A stretch of DNA of 64,000 nt, from positions 1,054,001-1,118,000 of the forward strand of contig AP019005.1 of NCBI GenBank assembly GCA_003945285.1, given 5' to 3'. The position numbers and the translations under genes are program-made. Shown one piece after another: positions 1-8,554 of this stretch (position 1 is the first letter of the stretch; every line of letters begins with the position of its first letter). The stretch is from Hydrogenimonas sp. GTDB lineage: Bacteria; Campylobacterota; Campylobacteria; Campylobacterales; Hydrogenimonadaceae. Under the pieces are notes generated by a model that had not been told where the DNA came from, did no database searches, and was given only the letters and a program-made list of their open reading frames with translations.

Positions 1-714
1 AAGAAACTCTCCTATTCTTCCGGCGACCTGATCTCTTCTTCCGAGAAAGAAGTAGTGATCCCCTTCGAAAACTTCGAGGGTCGCATTCGGCATGATCTCG
101 GCGATCTCCCTCCCGGCAGTCAGCGGGGTGGCGCTGTCCCGAGTGCCCCAGCAGATCAGCGCCGGAGAGCTGAAAGAGGCGAAGCTGCTTCTGAAGTTCT
201 CATCGACGACATTTTTGAAAGTCTCATACATGTTTTGGGGCATACCGGCCGCATCGGCGGAGACGAAGAGTTTTCTGAGCTCATCTCCCCCTAAGGGTTT
301 CAGAAGTTTGAAAAGAGCGATCTTCGCCCGCACCTTTAGAGGCTTGGGCTGCGGTATGCCGGCACTCGAGAGGAGTACGAGCCTCTCGGGCTGAAGCAGT
401 GTAGCCACTTTTCCTCCGAACGAGTGGCCCACAGCGGCATAGGGAGTGGTCTCCAGAAGAGCCAGGAAGGAGCCGACAATCGCGGCGTAGTCGTGTGTAG
501 TCAAAACCGAGTCGTTGCCGCTTTTGCCGAAGCCCGGCAGATCGAGGTAGATATGCCTGAACTCTTCCAGGTTGGACGAAAAGGCCTGTTTCATGAGCTC
601 TTTGTCGCTGCCCCAGCCGTGCAGAAAGAGTATGCTTCTTTTCTTGTCGGGATTCACTATGTCGTAAGAGAGACGGAACTTTTCGCCGTTGTAGTCTACA
701 CGTTTCAGCGCCAT
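1..714 (-). CDS. alpha/beta hydrolase, C-terminus cut by window edge
   Basis: Reading from an ATG at 714 on the minus strand gives an open frame to position 1, so the C-terminal end lies outside the window. The product begins MALKRVDYNGEKFRLSY and carries ILFLHGWGSD (oxyanion-hole region), the nucleophile elbow GHSFGG and a late EGDHYFFL segment that supplies a plausible catalytic His, the pattern of alpha/beta-fold hydrolases. The substrate cannot be deduced. The start lies one base after the stop of the upstream phosphatase gene, so the two are probably translationally coupled. In Campylobacter, from memory, a similar hydrolase sits between ddl and murF, so a link to cell-wall genes is plausible but inferred. 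Confidence 0.85.
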   Translation of the reverse strand, partial: MALKRVDYNGEKFRLSYDIVNPDKKRSILFLHGWGSDKELMKQAFSSNLEEFRHIYLDLPGFGKSGNDSVLTTHDYAAIVGSFLALLETTPYAAVGHSFGGKVATLLQPERLVLLSSAGIPQPKPLKVRAKIALFKLLKPLGGDELRKLFVSADAAGMPQNMYETFKNVVDENFRSSFASFSSPALICWGTRDSATPLTAGREIAEIMPNATLEVFEGDHYFFLGRRDQVAGRIGEFL

Positions 715-715
715 A

Positions 716-1399
716 TCACTCTCTTCTTAGAATAACGTTGTTTATAAAATCGGAGATGATACTCTCCTTCTCCTCTTTGAAGCGCCTCTTCATCTCCTCT
801 CTCGGAAGATTCTCCGTCCACTCGAAGAGGTCCGCATCGGGATGGCTCTTTTTATACTTCATGAACTCCTCGAAATAGAAGTCTATGATTCCCGCGTCGG
901 AGCTCCTGATGTGGCCGTAGGGAAGGAACTTCAACTGGTCCGTCTTTTCAAGAGGCACCCCCTCTTTCCAGTGCAGATAGAGTGTTGCGGCCAGACCGGT
1001 CCGGTCGGCTCCGGCTTTGCAGTGCATAAGCACCGGATATTCGGCCTCTTCGAACGCTTTGGCCATACTCTCCAGACGGTTTCTGTCGGGCAGGTCCCGT
1101 GAGTAGATCTCCACATCTATCATCTTCACCCCGGCCTCCCGGCAGGCTCTCCTCTCGAGCATATATACCGGACTATGAGGCTGTGTTCCCCTGAGGTTGA
1201 TGACCGTCTTTATCCCCTTCTCTCTCACTATCTTTTTGAGCTGCCACGGGGTCGGCTGGCTGGAGCGGTACATTTTGTCGCTCACTTTGTGGAGGTTGAG
1301 ACGGAATATGTTCGTGAAGTTGTGCTCCGTGATCATGGCGGTGAACCATGCTTTTATCTTCTGCCACAGCGTATCGTATTTTACCGGTTCTCTGCTCAT
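716..1399 (-). CDS. dual-specificity/tyrosine phosphatase family protein
   Basis: The 227-aa product contains the cysteine phosphatase P-loop HCKAGADRTG at residues 126-135, with nucleophile Cys127 and Arg133 (HCx5R), and an upstream general-acid candidate in the RDLPDR segment near residue 105. This is typical of the dual-specificity phosphatase superfamily found in bacteria. There is no signal peptide, so a cytoplasmic protein is expected. The start overlaps the stop of the MsbA-like gene by 4 bp, and the stop is followed at once by the hydrolase start. The substrate is unknown; coupling to an ABC exporter suggests a phosphorylated envelope precursor or a regulatory protein, which is only inference. 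Confidence 0.85.
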   Translation of the reverse strand: MSREPVKYDTLWQKIKAWFTAMITEHNFTNIFRLNLHKVSDKMYRSSQPTPWQLKKIVREKGIKTVINLRGTQPHSPVYMLERRACREAGVKMIDVEIYSRDLPDRNRLESMAKAFEEAEYPVLMHCKAGADRTGLAATLYLHWKEGVPLEKTDQLKFLPYGHIRSSDAGIIDFYFEEFMKYKKSHPDADLFEWTENLPREEMKRRFKEEKESIISDFINNVILRRE

Positions 1400-3108
1400 T
1401 TATGTCCCATATGGTAAAGTTTTTTGAATGTTTCACACTCTCTTGCCAGCACCTCTTTGCTCCCCCTGCAGACGATCTTCCCGCTCTCGAATACAAGAAT
1501 GGTGTCTGCCCTTTCGATAGTGGAGAGCCGGTGGGCAATCATGAAGACTATCAGATCTTTCTTCAATCTGTAGATAGTCTCTATGATCGCCGCCTCGCTC
1601 TTGTTGTCGAGTGCGCTCGTAGCCTCGTCGAGGATCAGTATATCGGGCTCTTTGTAGAGGGCTCTCGCGATAGCGATACGCTGGCGCTGTCCTCCCGATA
1701 GGTTCGTGCCCCCTTCACTCAGAACCGTGTCGATCCCATCGGGAAGAGACTCCACATACTCCCACAAGTTGGCTTTCTTCAACGCCTCGGTTACCTTCTC
1801 TCTATCGGGCTCTTTGACTCCGTAGGCGATGTTTGCGGCGATCGTGTCGTTGCTAATATATATGCGCTGCGTAACGATTGCAATTCTCTCTCTGAGAGAT
1901 GTCACATCTATCTCGCGGCTGTCGATGCCGTTTATCCGTACCGTGCCCTCCGCCGGGTCGTAGAAGCGGAGTATCAGGTTCACCATTGAGCTCTTTCCTC
2001 CGCCGCTATCTCCGACCAGACCTACAACCTCCCCCTTTTTCGCCTCGAATGAGATCTTTTCCAGGGCTATTTTGTCGCCGTAGCGCAGTGAGACGTTTTC
2101 GAACGAGATAGACTCCACATGCTCCAGTTTTACGGTTCCGCCCACTATCATCGGCTTATAGTTGAGAATCTGCTCTATTCTCTCGTTTGCTGCTATGGCG
2201 TCCTGAAAGCGGTTGTAGGCTCCCGATATTCTGCGTAGAGGGTCGATCAGAAGTGAAAGCGCAGTGAGAAAAGAGAAGAACTCTCCGGTTGTCATACTCT
2301 TCTCTATAAGAACCTCGCGCCCCCCTATAACTATGACCGCCGTTATCGCCACGGCGGCGACGAGCTCGAGTATCGGTACAAGCATCTGCTGGACTTTGAC
2401 CGTCTTTATATTCGTCTCGAAAAAGCGCCTGTTGAACTCCTTGAACCTGTCGAGTTCATACGGCTGTGCATTGTAGGACTTTATCATCTCGTAGTTCGCG
2501 AATATCTCGGAGAGGCTCGCGATAAGGTCCGAATTCTGTTCCTGTGCAGTATGCGAAAGCTTTTTGATCTTTCTCGAGATAACCTCGACCGGGTAGATCG
2601 CCAGCGGGATGATGATAAGTGAAAAAAGAGCCAGTTTCGGACTCTGGTATATGACGACTCCCAGCAGGGCGATGACTGTAAGTATCTCCCGTAAAAATGT
2701 GGCCATCTCGGAAGATATGGCGTTCTGGATACGGAGGATGTCGTTGCTTATACGGCTTATCAGTTCACCGCTGTGGTAGCGGAAGTGGAAGTCCATATCG
2801 AGGTTCATCATATGCGAAAGCATCCTGTCCCTGAGCTTTCTTATGATATCCATCCCGATATAGCTCAGAGCGTAGCTCTGCATAAAGGTTCCGAGCCCCT
2901 TCGCCACGAATGCGAGTATGATGAATGCGGGCACTATGTATAGCATTTGGACGTCGTGGTCGACAAAAATTTTGTCCATCAGCGGTTTGACGATGTAGGC
3001 TATTCCGGCTGTCGCCGCGGAGGCCATGATCATCCCTATGACCGCTGCCGCTATATAGCCGCCGTACCCTTTGTAGTAGGGAAGATAGGTCTTTAAAAAG
3101 TGTTTCAA
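1396..3108 (-). CDS. msbA: MsbA-like ABC exporter (fused permease and ATPase)
   Basis: The 570-aa half-transporter has an N-terminal six-helix membrane domain (about residues 15-290) and a C-terminal nucleotide-binding domain with Walker A GDSGGGKSS (366-374), signature LSGGQ (470-474) and Walker B LILDEAT (491-497), followed by the IAHRLST switch. Such homodimeric exporters include MsbA, which flips lipid A-core across the inner membrane. In Campylobacter, from memory, an msbA-like gene lies in the same neighbourhood beside cysS and pyrD, here relocated to the opposite strand. The start is TTG at 3108 behind GGGAG and overlaps the ddl stop. Substrate assignment rests on family and context; another lipid or peptide exporter is possible. 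Confidence 0.85.
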   Translation of the reverse strand: MKHFLKTYLPYYKGYGGYIAAAVIGMIMASAATAGIAYIVKPLMDKIFVDHDVQMLYIVPAFIILAFVAKGLGTFMQSYALSYIGMDIIRKLRDRMLSHMMNLDMDFHFRYHSGELISRISNDILRIQNAISSEMATFLREILTVIALLGVVIYQSPKLALFSLIIIPLAIYPVEVISRKIKKLSHTAQEQNSDLIASLSEIFANYEMIKSYNAQPYELDRFKEFNRRFFETNIKTVKVQQMLVPILELVAAVAITAVIVIGGREVLIEKSMTTGEFFSFLTALSLLIDPLRRISGAYNRFQDAIAANERIEQILNYKPMIVGGTVKLEHVESISFENVSLRYGDKIALEKISFEAKKGEVVGLVGDSGGGKSSMVNLILRFYDPAEGTVRINGIDSREIDVTSLRERIAIVTQRIYISNDTIAANIAYGVKEPDREKVTEALKKANLWEYVESLPDGIDTVLSEGGTNLSGGQRQRIAIARALYKEPDILILDEATSALDNKSEAAIIETIYRLKKDLIVFMIAHRLSTIERADTILVFESGKIVCRGSKEVLARECETFKKLYHMGHK

Positions 3109-4163
3109 CGGCTGCTCCCCGTTTTGGGCCCTTTGGCCGACTGGACACGGTTTATGTAGGCGTAGTTGGGCCTGATATTCCGCTTTTTGGGAAGCGAGGC
3201 GGCAAGCTCTTCGAGCAGTGATGCGAAATCATCAAACAGGTAGTTGGCCATAGACCCGGGAATCGGATTTATCTCGTTGAGCAGAATCTCCCCTTCCCGC
3301 TCGAAGAAGTCGCACCTCACAAGTGCCCCCTCGAAGATGTCGCCATAGATCTTTTTGAACTCCTCTATAAGCCTCTTTTCCAGCTCTTTCGGTATCTGGG
3401 CGGCTGCAACGGCATCTGTGCGGGAGAAGTCTAGATACTTCTGGTCGAAGTCGAGAAACTCCTTTTTGACCGGAGCCTCTATGGTACCTATTTGCCAGCC
3501 CGAGGAGGTTCTGCATCCGGCCACGTTATACTCTTTTATACCCTCCATAAAGGGCTCAATAATGACTTTGTCATCGAATTCGAAAGCGACATCCAGGGCG
3601 AAATCGAGATCCTCCTTCCCCCTTACTACGGAGACGCCTATGGAGCTTCCCAGCCTGAGAGGTTTTACGATAACCGGGTAGTCGAATGGAATCTCCCTCT
3701 CATCGTCTATACGGAGAAGGCTATATTCGACAGTCTCTATACCGAGGCCCTTCGCATATAGCTTCGTGAACCACTTGTCGTAGCTTATGACCGAAGCCTC
3801 TTTCGAGGGCCCTATGCAGGGTATGTCGTAGAACTCCATAAGAGCAGCGACGGTGCCGTCCTCCCCCTGCGCACCGTGTACAAGGTTTACAACCGTATCT
3901 GTTCCATCGACTCTTTTGCTGCCCAAGAGCCCTCTTCTTTCAAATCCACCCTGTACAGGAGTGATCTTCTCATCCTTTTTGTATGCACCGCTGCTGAAGT
4001 GGTCGGATCTCATATTTTCAGGTTTTATCAGGAAAAAGTTCCCGTCGGCATCCAGGAAAATGAATGTCGACGGGGATTTGAGCACACGTTTGAGCGCTAT
4101 AGCGCTGACGATGCTTATCTCGTGCTCGTAACTGGCACCTCCGAAAAGTATTGCAAATTTCAC
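3105..4163 (-). CDS. ddl: D-alanine--D-alanine ligase
   Basis: The 352-aa protein is an ATP-grasp ligase that joins two D-alanines for the peptidoglycan precursor in the cytoplasm. It begins KFAILFGGASYEHEISI, as Ddl proteins do, has the ATP-grasp VIVKPLRLGSSIGVS segment near residue 170 and ends the catalytic core with LNEINPIPGS. The start is GTG at 4163, preceded by GAGGAG at a 5-base spacing. It follows ruvA by 13 bases and overlaps the next gene, so it belongs to the fapA-ruvA-ddl-exporter run. Its length is normal for the family. Confidence 0.96.
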   Translation of the reverse strand: MKFAILFGGASYEHEISIVSAIALKRVLKSPSTFIFLDADGNFFLIKPENMRSDHFSSGAYKKDEKITPVQGGFERRGLLGSKRVDGTDTVVNLVHGAQGEDGTVAALMEFYDIPCIGPSKEASVISYDKWFTKLYAKGLGIETVEYSLLRIDDEREIPFDYPVIVKPLRLGSSIGVSVVRGKEDLDFALDVAFEFDDKVIIEPFMEGIKEYNVAGCRTSSGWQIGTIEAPVKKEFLDFDQKYLDFSRTDAVAAAQIPKELEKRLIEEFKKIYGDIFEGALVRCDFFEREGEILLNEINPIPGSMANYLFDDFASLLEELAASLPKKRNIRPNYAYINRVQSAKGPKTGSSR

Positions 4164-4176
4164 GTCTCTCCTCTTG

Positions 4177-4734
4177 TTAGCTTAATTTTTTCAGCGCCTC
4201 TTTTATCAAGGGCTCTGTTTCGGTCTCTTTGCAGGATGCAAGCACTTTGGCGACGGCATCCTTTTTGAAGCCGAGTGTCTCCAGGGCCATTGCCGCCTCG
4301 GTCCGGGCCGGAGCAGCGTTCTGCTGCTCGATACTCTCTATGCTGAAATCTCCCAGCTCTACAAGTATCCGCCCGGCACTCTTGGGGCCGATTCCTGGAA
4401 CACGTTTGAGCATGGCTATATCGTTGCTCTGTACTATCTTCGCGAAAGATTGCGGTGTAAAGGTAGAACATATGGCCATGGCGACTTTCGGCCCCACACC
4501 GCTTATCTTGATGAGTGTGTCGAACATCCGCTTTTCGTTCAGGTCGAGAAACCCGTAAAGCAGCTGCGCATCCTCCCGCACTATATGGGTCGTATGGAGT
4601 CTGATTTCACTCTCCGTTACAGCCGCGCTGCAGTGGAGAGAGACAAATATCTCATAGACGATTCCGCCCGGTGTAAGCAGATGCAGAAGCGTCGGCTCTT
4701 TCTTTTCGACTTTTCCTGTAACCGCTATAATCAC
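4177..4734 (-). CDS. ruvA: Holliday junction branch migration protein RuvA
   Basis: The 185-aa product matches RuvA: an N-terminal OB-fold ([14 protein letters not shown]...), two helix-hairpin-helix elements ([15 protein letters not shown] near residue 80 and [16 protein letters not shown] near residue 110) and a C-terminal three-helix domain ([12 protein letters not shown]). RuvA tetramers bind four-way DNA junctions and load the RuvB motor. The start is GTG at 4734, forming a GTGA overlap with the fapA stop. No ruvB or ruvC is present in the window, which is usual for this phylum, where the ruv genes are scattered. Confidence 0.96.
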   Translation of the reverse strand: MIIAVTGKVEKKEPTLLHLLTPGGIVYEIFVSLHCSAAVTESEIRLHTTHIVREDAQLLYGFLDLNEKRMFDTLIKISGVGPKVAMAICSTFTPQSFAKIVQSNDIAMLKRVPGIGPKSAGRILVELGDFSIESIEQQNAAPARTEAAMALETLGFKKDAVAKVLASCKETETEPLIKEALKKLS

Positions 4735-6683
4735 TCTTTGACCGCCTCTTTGACCGCTATTTCATAACTGACTTCATCATCCGGTCCGGTAACTTTTTTC
4801 AGGTATACCTCCTGCATCTTATCTCCCGGTTTGGGTGTATACTCCAGTTTTATCTGGGGACAGAGAAGATGAAACTCTATATGGGTGTAGTCGCTCCATT
4901 CGCCGTAGTTTATTATTTTGGCGTTGACCATCATATCCTGGTAGGCCAGAAGTTTCATTCTCGTCTCCTTGAGACTACGTTCGGCAGCCTTGATTTCAGC
5001 TTTCAGGTCGAGAAGGTCACTCTCCAGTTTCTGAAACTGCTTTATTTTGGCCACGAAAGCGGGCTGCGGCCTGACACCTCTCTGTTTAGCCTCCAAAATC
5101 CTCTTTTTCAGTGTATTTACGGCTGCCGTGCTCTTCTCTTTCAGTGCCTCTTTCTGCTCCCTGCTCTCTTCGAGCCTGGCAAGCTCTTTTTCGATCTTGG
5201 CTATCTTCTCTTCGAGAGAAATGATCTCATTGTGGTAGGAGTCTATCTCCGTCGGATCTATAACGAGCCTGTTGTTCTCACCCAGCATCTTGTTGATCAC
5301 GATTTTGGAAACCGCATATATTTTTGCATTTGATGCCATGACATCCACATCTACCTCGATAGCTTTGACTTCACCGCCTATCATTTGTGAAATCTTCGCC
5401 TTTTTAGCTTCCGCGACACCGCCTTCAAGCCGGGTTATCTGAAGGTCTTCGGATGTCTTTACAAAACCTCTGTGTACATTTATTACCGCCTGCTTAGCAA
5501 ATATTTTGCTGCTTTGGTGGGTCTGGCCGCCTATTACAACCTCCTCGGCCGTAACGACTGCGGAGGCGCCGACGTTTCCTTCGACCTTCACTTCGGTAGC
5601 CTCTACTTCAACACCTGTTCCGATCGCATCTTTCATAAAGTCGGACTCGTTAATATGGAGTTTCACCTCAGTCTCTACACCTGCATCTATGGAGCCTGTC
5701 TTTTTGAAACTAACTTCGTTGAGCTCCATGGAGTCCTGTATGTCGTATGTATTATCTTTGAATACGACATACCCGCCGCGCTTCGCACGATAGAGGATTC
5801 TCGTTTCGTCCTCATCTATCTCGATGGCGTCGCTCACCCTGAACTCCGGTTTGAACTTTTCGAGGGGTTCCGGAACCGAAATGTGGGCGCCCTGGCAGTT
5901 TCGCCCCGGTTTGCCGGGCTGCGGCTTTATATACTCTATGACCGTCTCGCCCTTCTCCACGGCCTGGATGAAGCCCCGTTTCGAGTAGTCTACTCTGTCA
6001 CTCTCCTCCGGCTCTTCATCTTTGTTCTTGTAGTGAAGAATCAACTCGTCATTCACAGGCTTCTGCGACGCGAAACATACACATACGTCGAAAGAGAGGT
6101 CTTCGGGCAGAATATACTGCTCCTGCACCATCGCCTTCGCCGTCAAGTCGTCTAAGGCACTGTCGTAATCAACATCCCAAAGGTCTATAAGTATACGGGA
6201 ACGCAACATTTTCATCCGTATCAGATTCCTGATTTTCGACTTTAGGTTATCCGCTTTTCTGATTATAGAGCCCGCTTTTATGGTGCAGACAACCCTGTTC
6301 TTCTCTTTGTTCGACCCCATATGCAGTAAAAGATCGCTATTCCAGGGCTCCTCTTTGTATTTGAATATCTCCAGTTCATAGTTCTGCTTTATCAGGAAGT
6401 CCGGATTTAGAAGAATTTCCGGCTTGTTGAACTTCTGCCACTCACCCTCCTCCAGCTCTATCCACTCCTCCTCTTTCGGGTCCATTTTGATCAAGGTTTT
6501 GAACGATAGAAGCCTTATGTCGAGTGCGTGCGAGGAGATTTTGTATTTGAGCGCGGTATCGTGCAGAAGCTGTGCAACATTGTCGGTTGTAACCACGATC
6601 GGGGTGAAGCTGCCGCCTCCTGAAGGCTTTTTCTCCTCCTTCTCCTCCCTGTCGCTGCCGAATACTTTGTCGAAAAAACCCAT
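4731..6683 (-). CDS. fapA: FapA/DUF342 family protein
   Basis: The 650-aa protein starts [10 protein letters not shown] at 6683 behind a GAGTGG Shine-Dalgarno; a longer frame to 6806 would run through a repeat element and is rejected. The centre (about residues 250-450) has the repetitive beta-rich pattern of the FapA/DUF342 family, with phrases such as [17 protein letters not shown] and [21 protein letters not shown] long coiled coil ([20 protein letters not shown]...) follows near residues 485-570. Family members have been linked to flagellar assembly and polar localisation, but no flagellar gene is nearby. It heads the ruvA-ddl run and diverges from murJ. Confidence 0.85.
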   Translation of the reverse strand: MGFFDKVFGSDREEKEEKKPSGGGSFTPIVVTTDNVAQLLHDTALKYKISSHALDIRLLSFKTLIKMDPKEEEWIELEEGEWQKFNKPEILLNPDFLIKQNYELEIFKYKEEPWNSDLLLHMGSNKEKNRVVCTIKAGSIIRKADNLKSKIRNLIRMKMLRSRILIDLWDVDYDSALDDLTAKAMVQEQYILPEDLSFDVCVCFASQKPVNDELILHYKNKDEEPEESDRVDYSKRGFIQAVEKGETVIEYIKPQPGKPGRNCQGAHISVPEPLEKFKPEFRVSDAIEIDEDETRILYRAKRGGYVVFKDNTYDIQDSMELNEVSFKKTGSIDAGVETEVKLHINESDFMKDAIGTGVEVEATEVKVEGNVGASAVVTAEEVVIGGQTHQSSKIFAKQAVINVHRGFVKTSEDLQITRLEGGVAEAKKAKISQMIGGEVKAIEVDVDVMASNAKIYAVSKIVINKMLGENNRLVIDPTEIDSYHNEIISLEEKIAKIEKELARLEESREQKEALKEKSTAAVNTLKKRILEAKQRGVRPQPAFVAKIKQFQKLESDLLDLKAEIKAAERSLKETRMKLLAYQDMMVNAKIINYGEWSDYTHIEFHLLCPQIKLEYTPKPGDKMQEVYLKKVTGPDDEVSYEIAVKEAVKE

Positions 6684-6707
6684 AACCACTCTTTCATGAA
6701 TTGTTGA

Positions 6708-6873
6708 CTGACCTGACGCAAAATCGGTCCACCGAACGGGATTTGCCCTATAATACGCGGCAAAATATCGAAAAACAGGTGACACCTTCGGCACCCTGAC
6801 GGACAAGCGACGCTTTTTGACGATACTTTTCCGCCCAAATCCCGCCCGCTGTCCAGGTTTTGCGTAAAGTCAG
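6708..6873. repeat. Family A1 palindromic MITE-like element, copy A1a
   Basis: About 166 bp bounded by CTGACCTGACGCAAAAT and, inverted, TTTTGCGTAAAGTCAG. The interior contains GGGATTTG...CAAATCCC and ATATCGAAAAAC...GTTTTT-type inverted arms, so most of the element could fold into one hairpin. It aligns along its whole length with 52304-52468. No direct repeat flanks it, so it looks older than that copy. It fills the space directly upstream of fapA and may carry the fapA promoter or terminator activity. Confidence 0.8.
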
Positions 6874-6953
6874 ATGTCGCATCCGGTCGCCCGGAGCGAA
6901 AAAATATCTCTATTTTATCTAATTATCGTTAAAATATCATCAATCGATGTCAC

Positions 6954-7115
6954 CCCAAATCTCGAAATAGAGATAGAAGAACCCGTCACGATCATTGCAG
7001 CCGTGCACTTCCGGGAAAACCGTCGACGCACCTGGCAGGTGCGCCTCAAATTTTCCGAAACCGCCTGACCGCAGGCATCGCAACGATTTCAAACTATTCT
7101 ATTTCGAGATTTGGG
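6954..7115. repeat. Family B palindromic MITE-like element, copy B1
   Basis: A 162-bp element with perfect 17-bp terminal inverted repeats: CCCAAATCTCGAAATAG at 6954-6970 and its complement at 7099-7115. The interior holds a near-palindrome GCACCTGGCAGGTGC near 7030 and the block TCCGAAACCGCCTGA. Its reverse complement aligns throughout with 41415-41576, which is also 162 bp. It sits between fapA and murJ, just upstream of the murJ ribosome-binding region. No open reading frame is carried. Confidence 0.85.
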
Positions 7116-7144
7116 TCACGTGAACTTCAAAAGGCTGTTTTTCA

Positions 7145-8554
7145 ATGCGTTTTCGCTCCATTTTCACAAACAGTGCGGGTATTCTGGTCTCGCGCATCTT
7201 CGGATTTGTCCGGGACCTCTTGACCGCATCTTTTCTGGGAGCGAACATATATTCGGATATCTTTTTCGTCGCCTTCAAACTTCCGAACCTCTTTAGAAGA
7301 ATCTTTGCGGAAGGCGCTTTCGTGCAGAGCTTTCTTCCTACATTCATCGCCTCCGGAAACAGGAGTCTGTTCGCAGTCTCCGTTTTGATACGCTTTTTTC
7401 TCTTTCTTATGGCGGTATCGCTTTTGGTGACTCTTTTCAGTGAGCAGGTCACGAAGCTTATAGCGTTGGGTTTCAGCGAAGAGACCGTAGCAGCCGCCGC
7501 TCCTTTGGTGGCTATAAACTTCTACTACCTGGACTTCATATTTCTGGTTACCTTTCTCTCGGCTCTGCTGCAGTACAAGGAGCATTTCGCGACTACCGCC
7601 TTCTCGACCGCCGTTTTGAACATCTCCATGATAACCGCACTTGTGCTCTACCGGCACGAAGATCCGCAGACTATCGTCTACGCTCTAAGCTTCTCGGTTC
7701 TGATAGGCGGTGCACTGCAGCTTCTGCTACATATATGGATGGCCGGCCGCAAAGGGTTCTGCAGAATGCTCGCCGTCGGATTCGCAAACCTTTCGAAAAG
7801 AAGAGAGGAGAGCCGCAAGGAGTTGAAGCGCTTCAGCAGGAGCTTTTTCCCCTCGGTTTTAGGCAACTCCACGGCACAGCTCTCCTCCTTCATAGATACA
7901 TGGCTCGCCTCCTTTCTGGTAAGCGGTTCGATCAGCTACCTTTTTTACGCCAACCGGCTTTTTCAGCTTCCGCTTGCACTCTTCGCCACGGCCGCTTCGG
8001 TAGCGCTTTTCCCTACAGTCAGCAAACTTCTCAAAAGGGGGGCAGTAGAGGAGGCGAAGGTGGAGTCCAAAAGGGTTTTCTGGATTCTCGTAGCGCTTCT
8101 CGGCGGTGCGACCGCCATAGGTGCCGTTCTCTCTTTCGAAATCGTGAAGCTCCTTTTCGAGAGAGGAGCGTTCGGCACGGAGGATACCCGGAACACTGCG
8201 GCCGTTCTGGTAATGTATCTTGCCGGTCTGCTTCCTTTCGGTCTCGCCAAGCTCTTCTCCCTCTGGCTCTATGCGTCGCACCGGCAGGCAGATGCCGCTA
8301 AAATCGCCGCGAAATCGCTCGGCTTCAACATCTTTTTCTCACTTCTGCTGATAGCTCCGCTGCAGGCACCCGGCCTGGCGCTTGCGAGCAGTATAAGCGG
8401 GTGGATTCTGCTCTATCTGACGCTCAAAGCACTGGGAGGAGATATCTTTTTGGATATAATGCGCTCAAAATATGCACCCCTCTCGCTCGTGTTCATCACT
8501 CTTTGCGGGCTTTTTGCGTGGGGTATCAAGGTGATCGCCGATGCTTATCTATGA
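7145..8554 (+). CDS. murJ: lipid II flippase MurJ
   Basis: The 469-aa polytopic membrane protein belongs to the MurJ/MviN branch of the MOP superfamily and should flip lipid II to the periplasmic face of the inner membrane. Diagnostic stretches are GILVSRIFGFVRDLLTASFLG at the N-terminus (split here as GILVSRIFGF / VRDLLTASFLG), ANIYSDIFFVAFKLPNLFRRIFAEG and a later LFERGAFGTEDT. About 13-14 hydrophobic helices are evident. The ATG at 7145 lies 11 bases after an AAGG. Its 3' end overlaps cysS by 14 bp. Confidence 0.95.
   Translation: MRFRSIFTNSAGILVSRIFGFVRDLLTASFLGANIYSDIFFVAFKLPNLFRRIFAEGAFVQSFLPTFIASGNRSLFAVSVLIRFFLFLMAVSLLVTLFSEQVTKLIALGFSEETVAAAAPLVAINFYYLDFIFLVTFLSALLQYKEHFATTAFSTAVLNISMITALVLYRHEDPQTIVYALSFSVLIGGALQLLLHIWMAGRKGFCRMLAVGFANLSKRREESRKELKRFSRSFFPSVLGNSTAQLSSFIDTWLASFLVSGSISYLFYANRLFQLPLALFATAASVALFPTVSKLLKRGAVEEAKVESKRVFWILVALLGGATAIGAVLSFEIVKLLFERGAFGTEDTRNTAAVLVMYLAGLLPFGLAKLFSLWLYASHRQADAAKIAAKSLGFNIFFSLLLIAPLQAPGLALASSISGWILLYLTLKALGGDIFLDIMRSKYAPLSLVFITLCGLFAWGIKVIADAYL

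Noticed and set aside
6684-6806. 41-codon N-terminal extension of the FapA-like protein
   Set aside because: It runs through the A1 repeat, and the internal ATG at 6683 has a proper ribosome-binding site and a family-like start.
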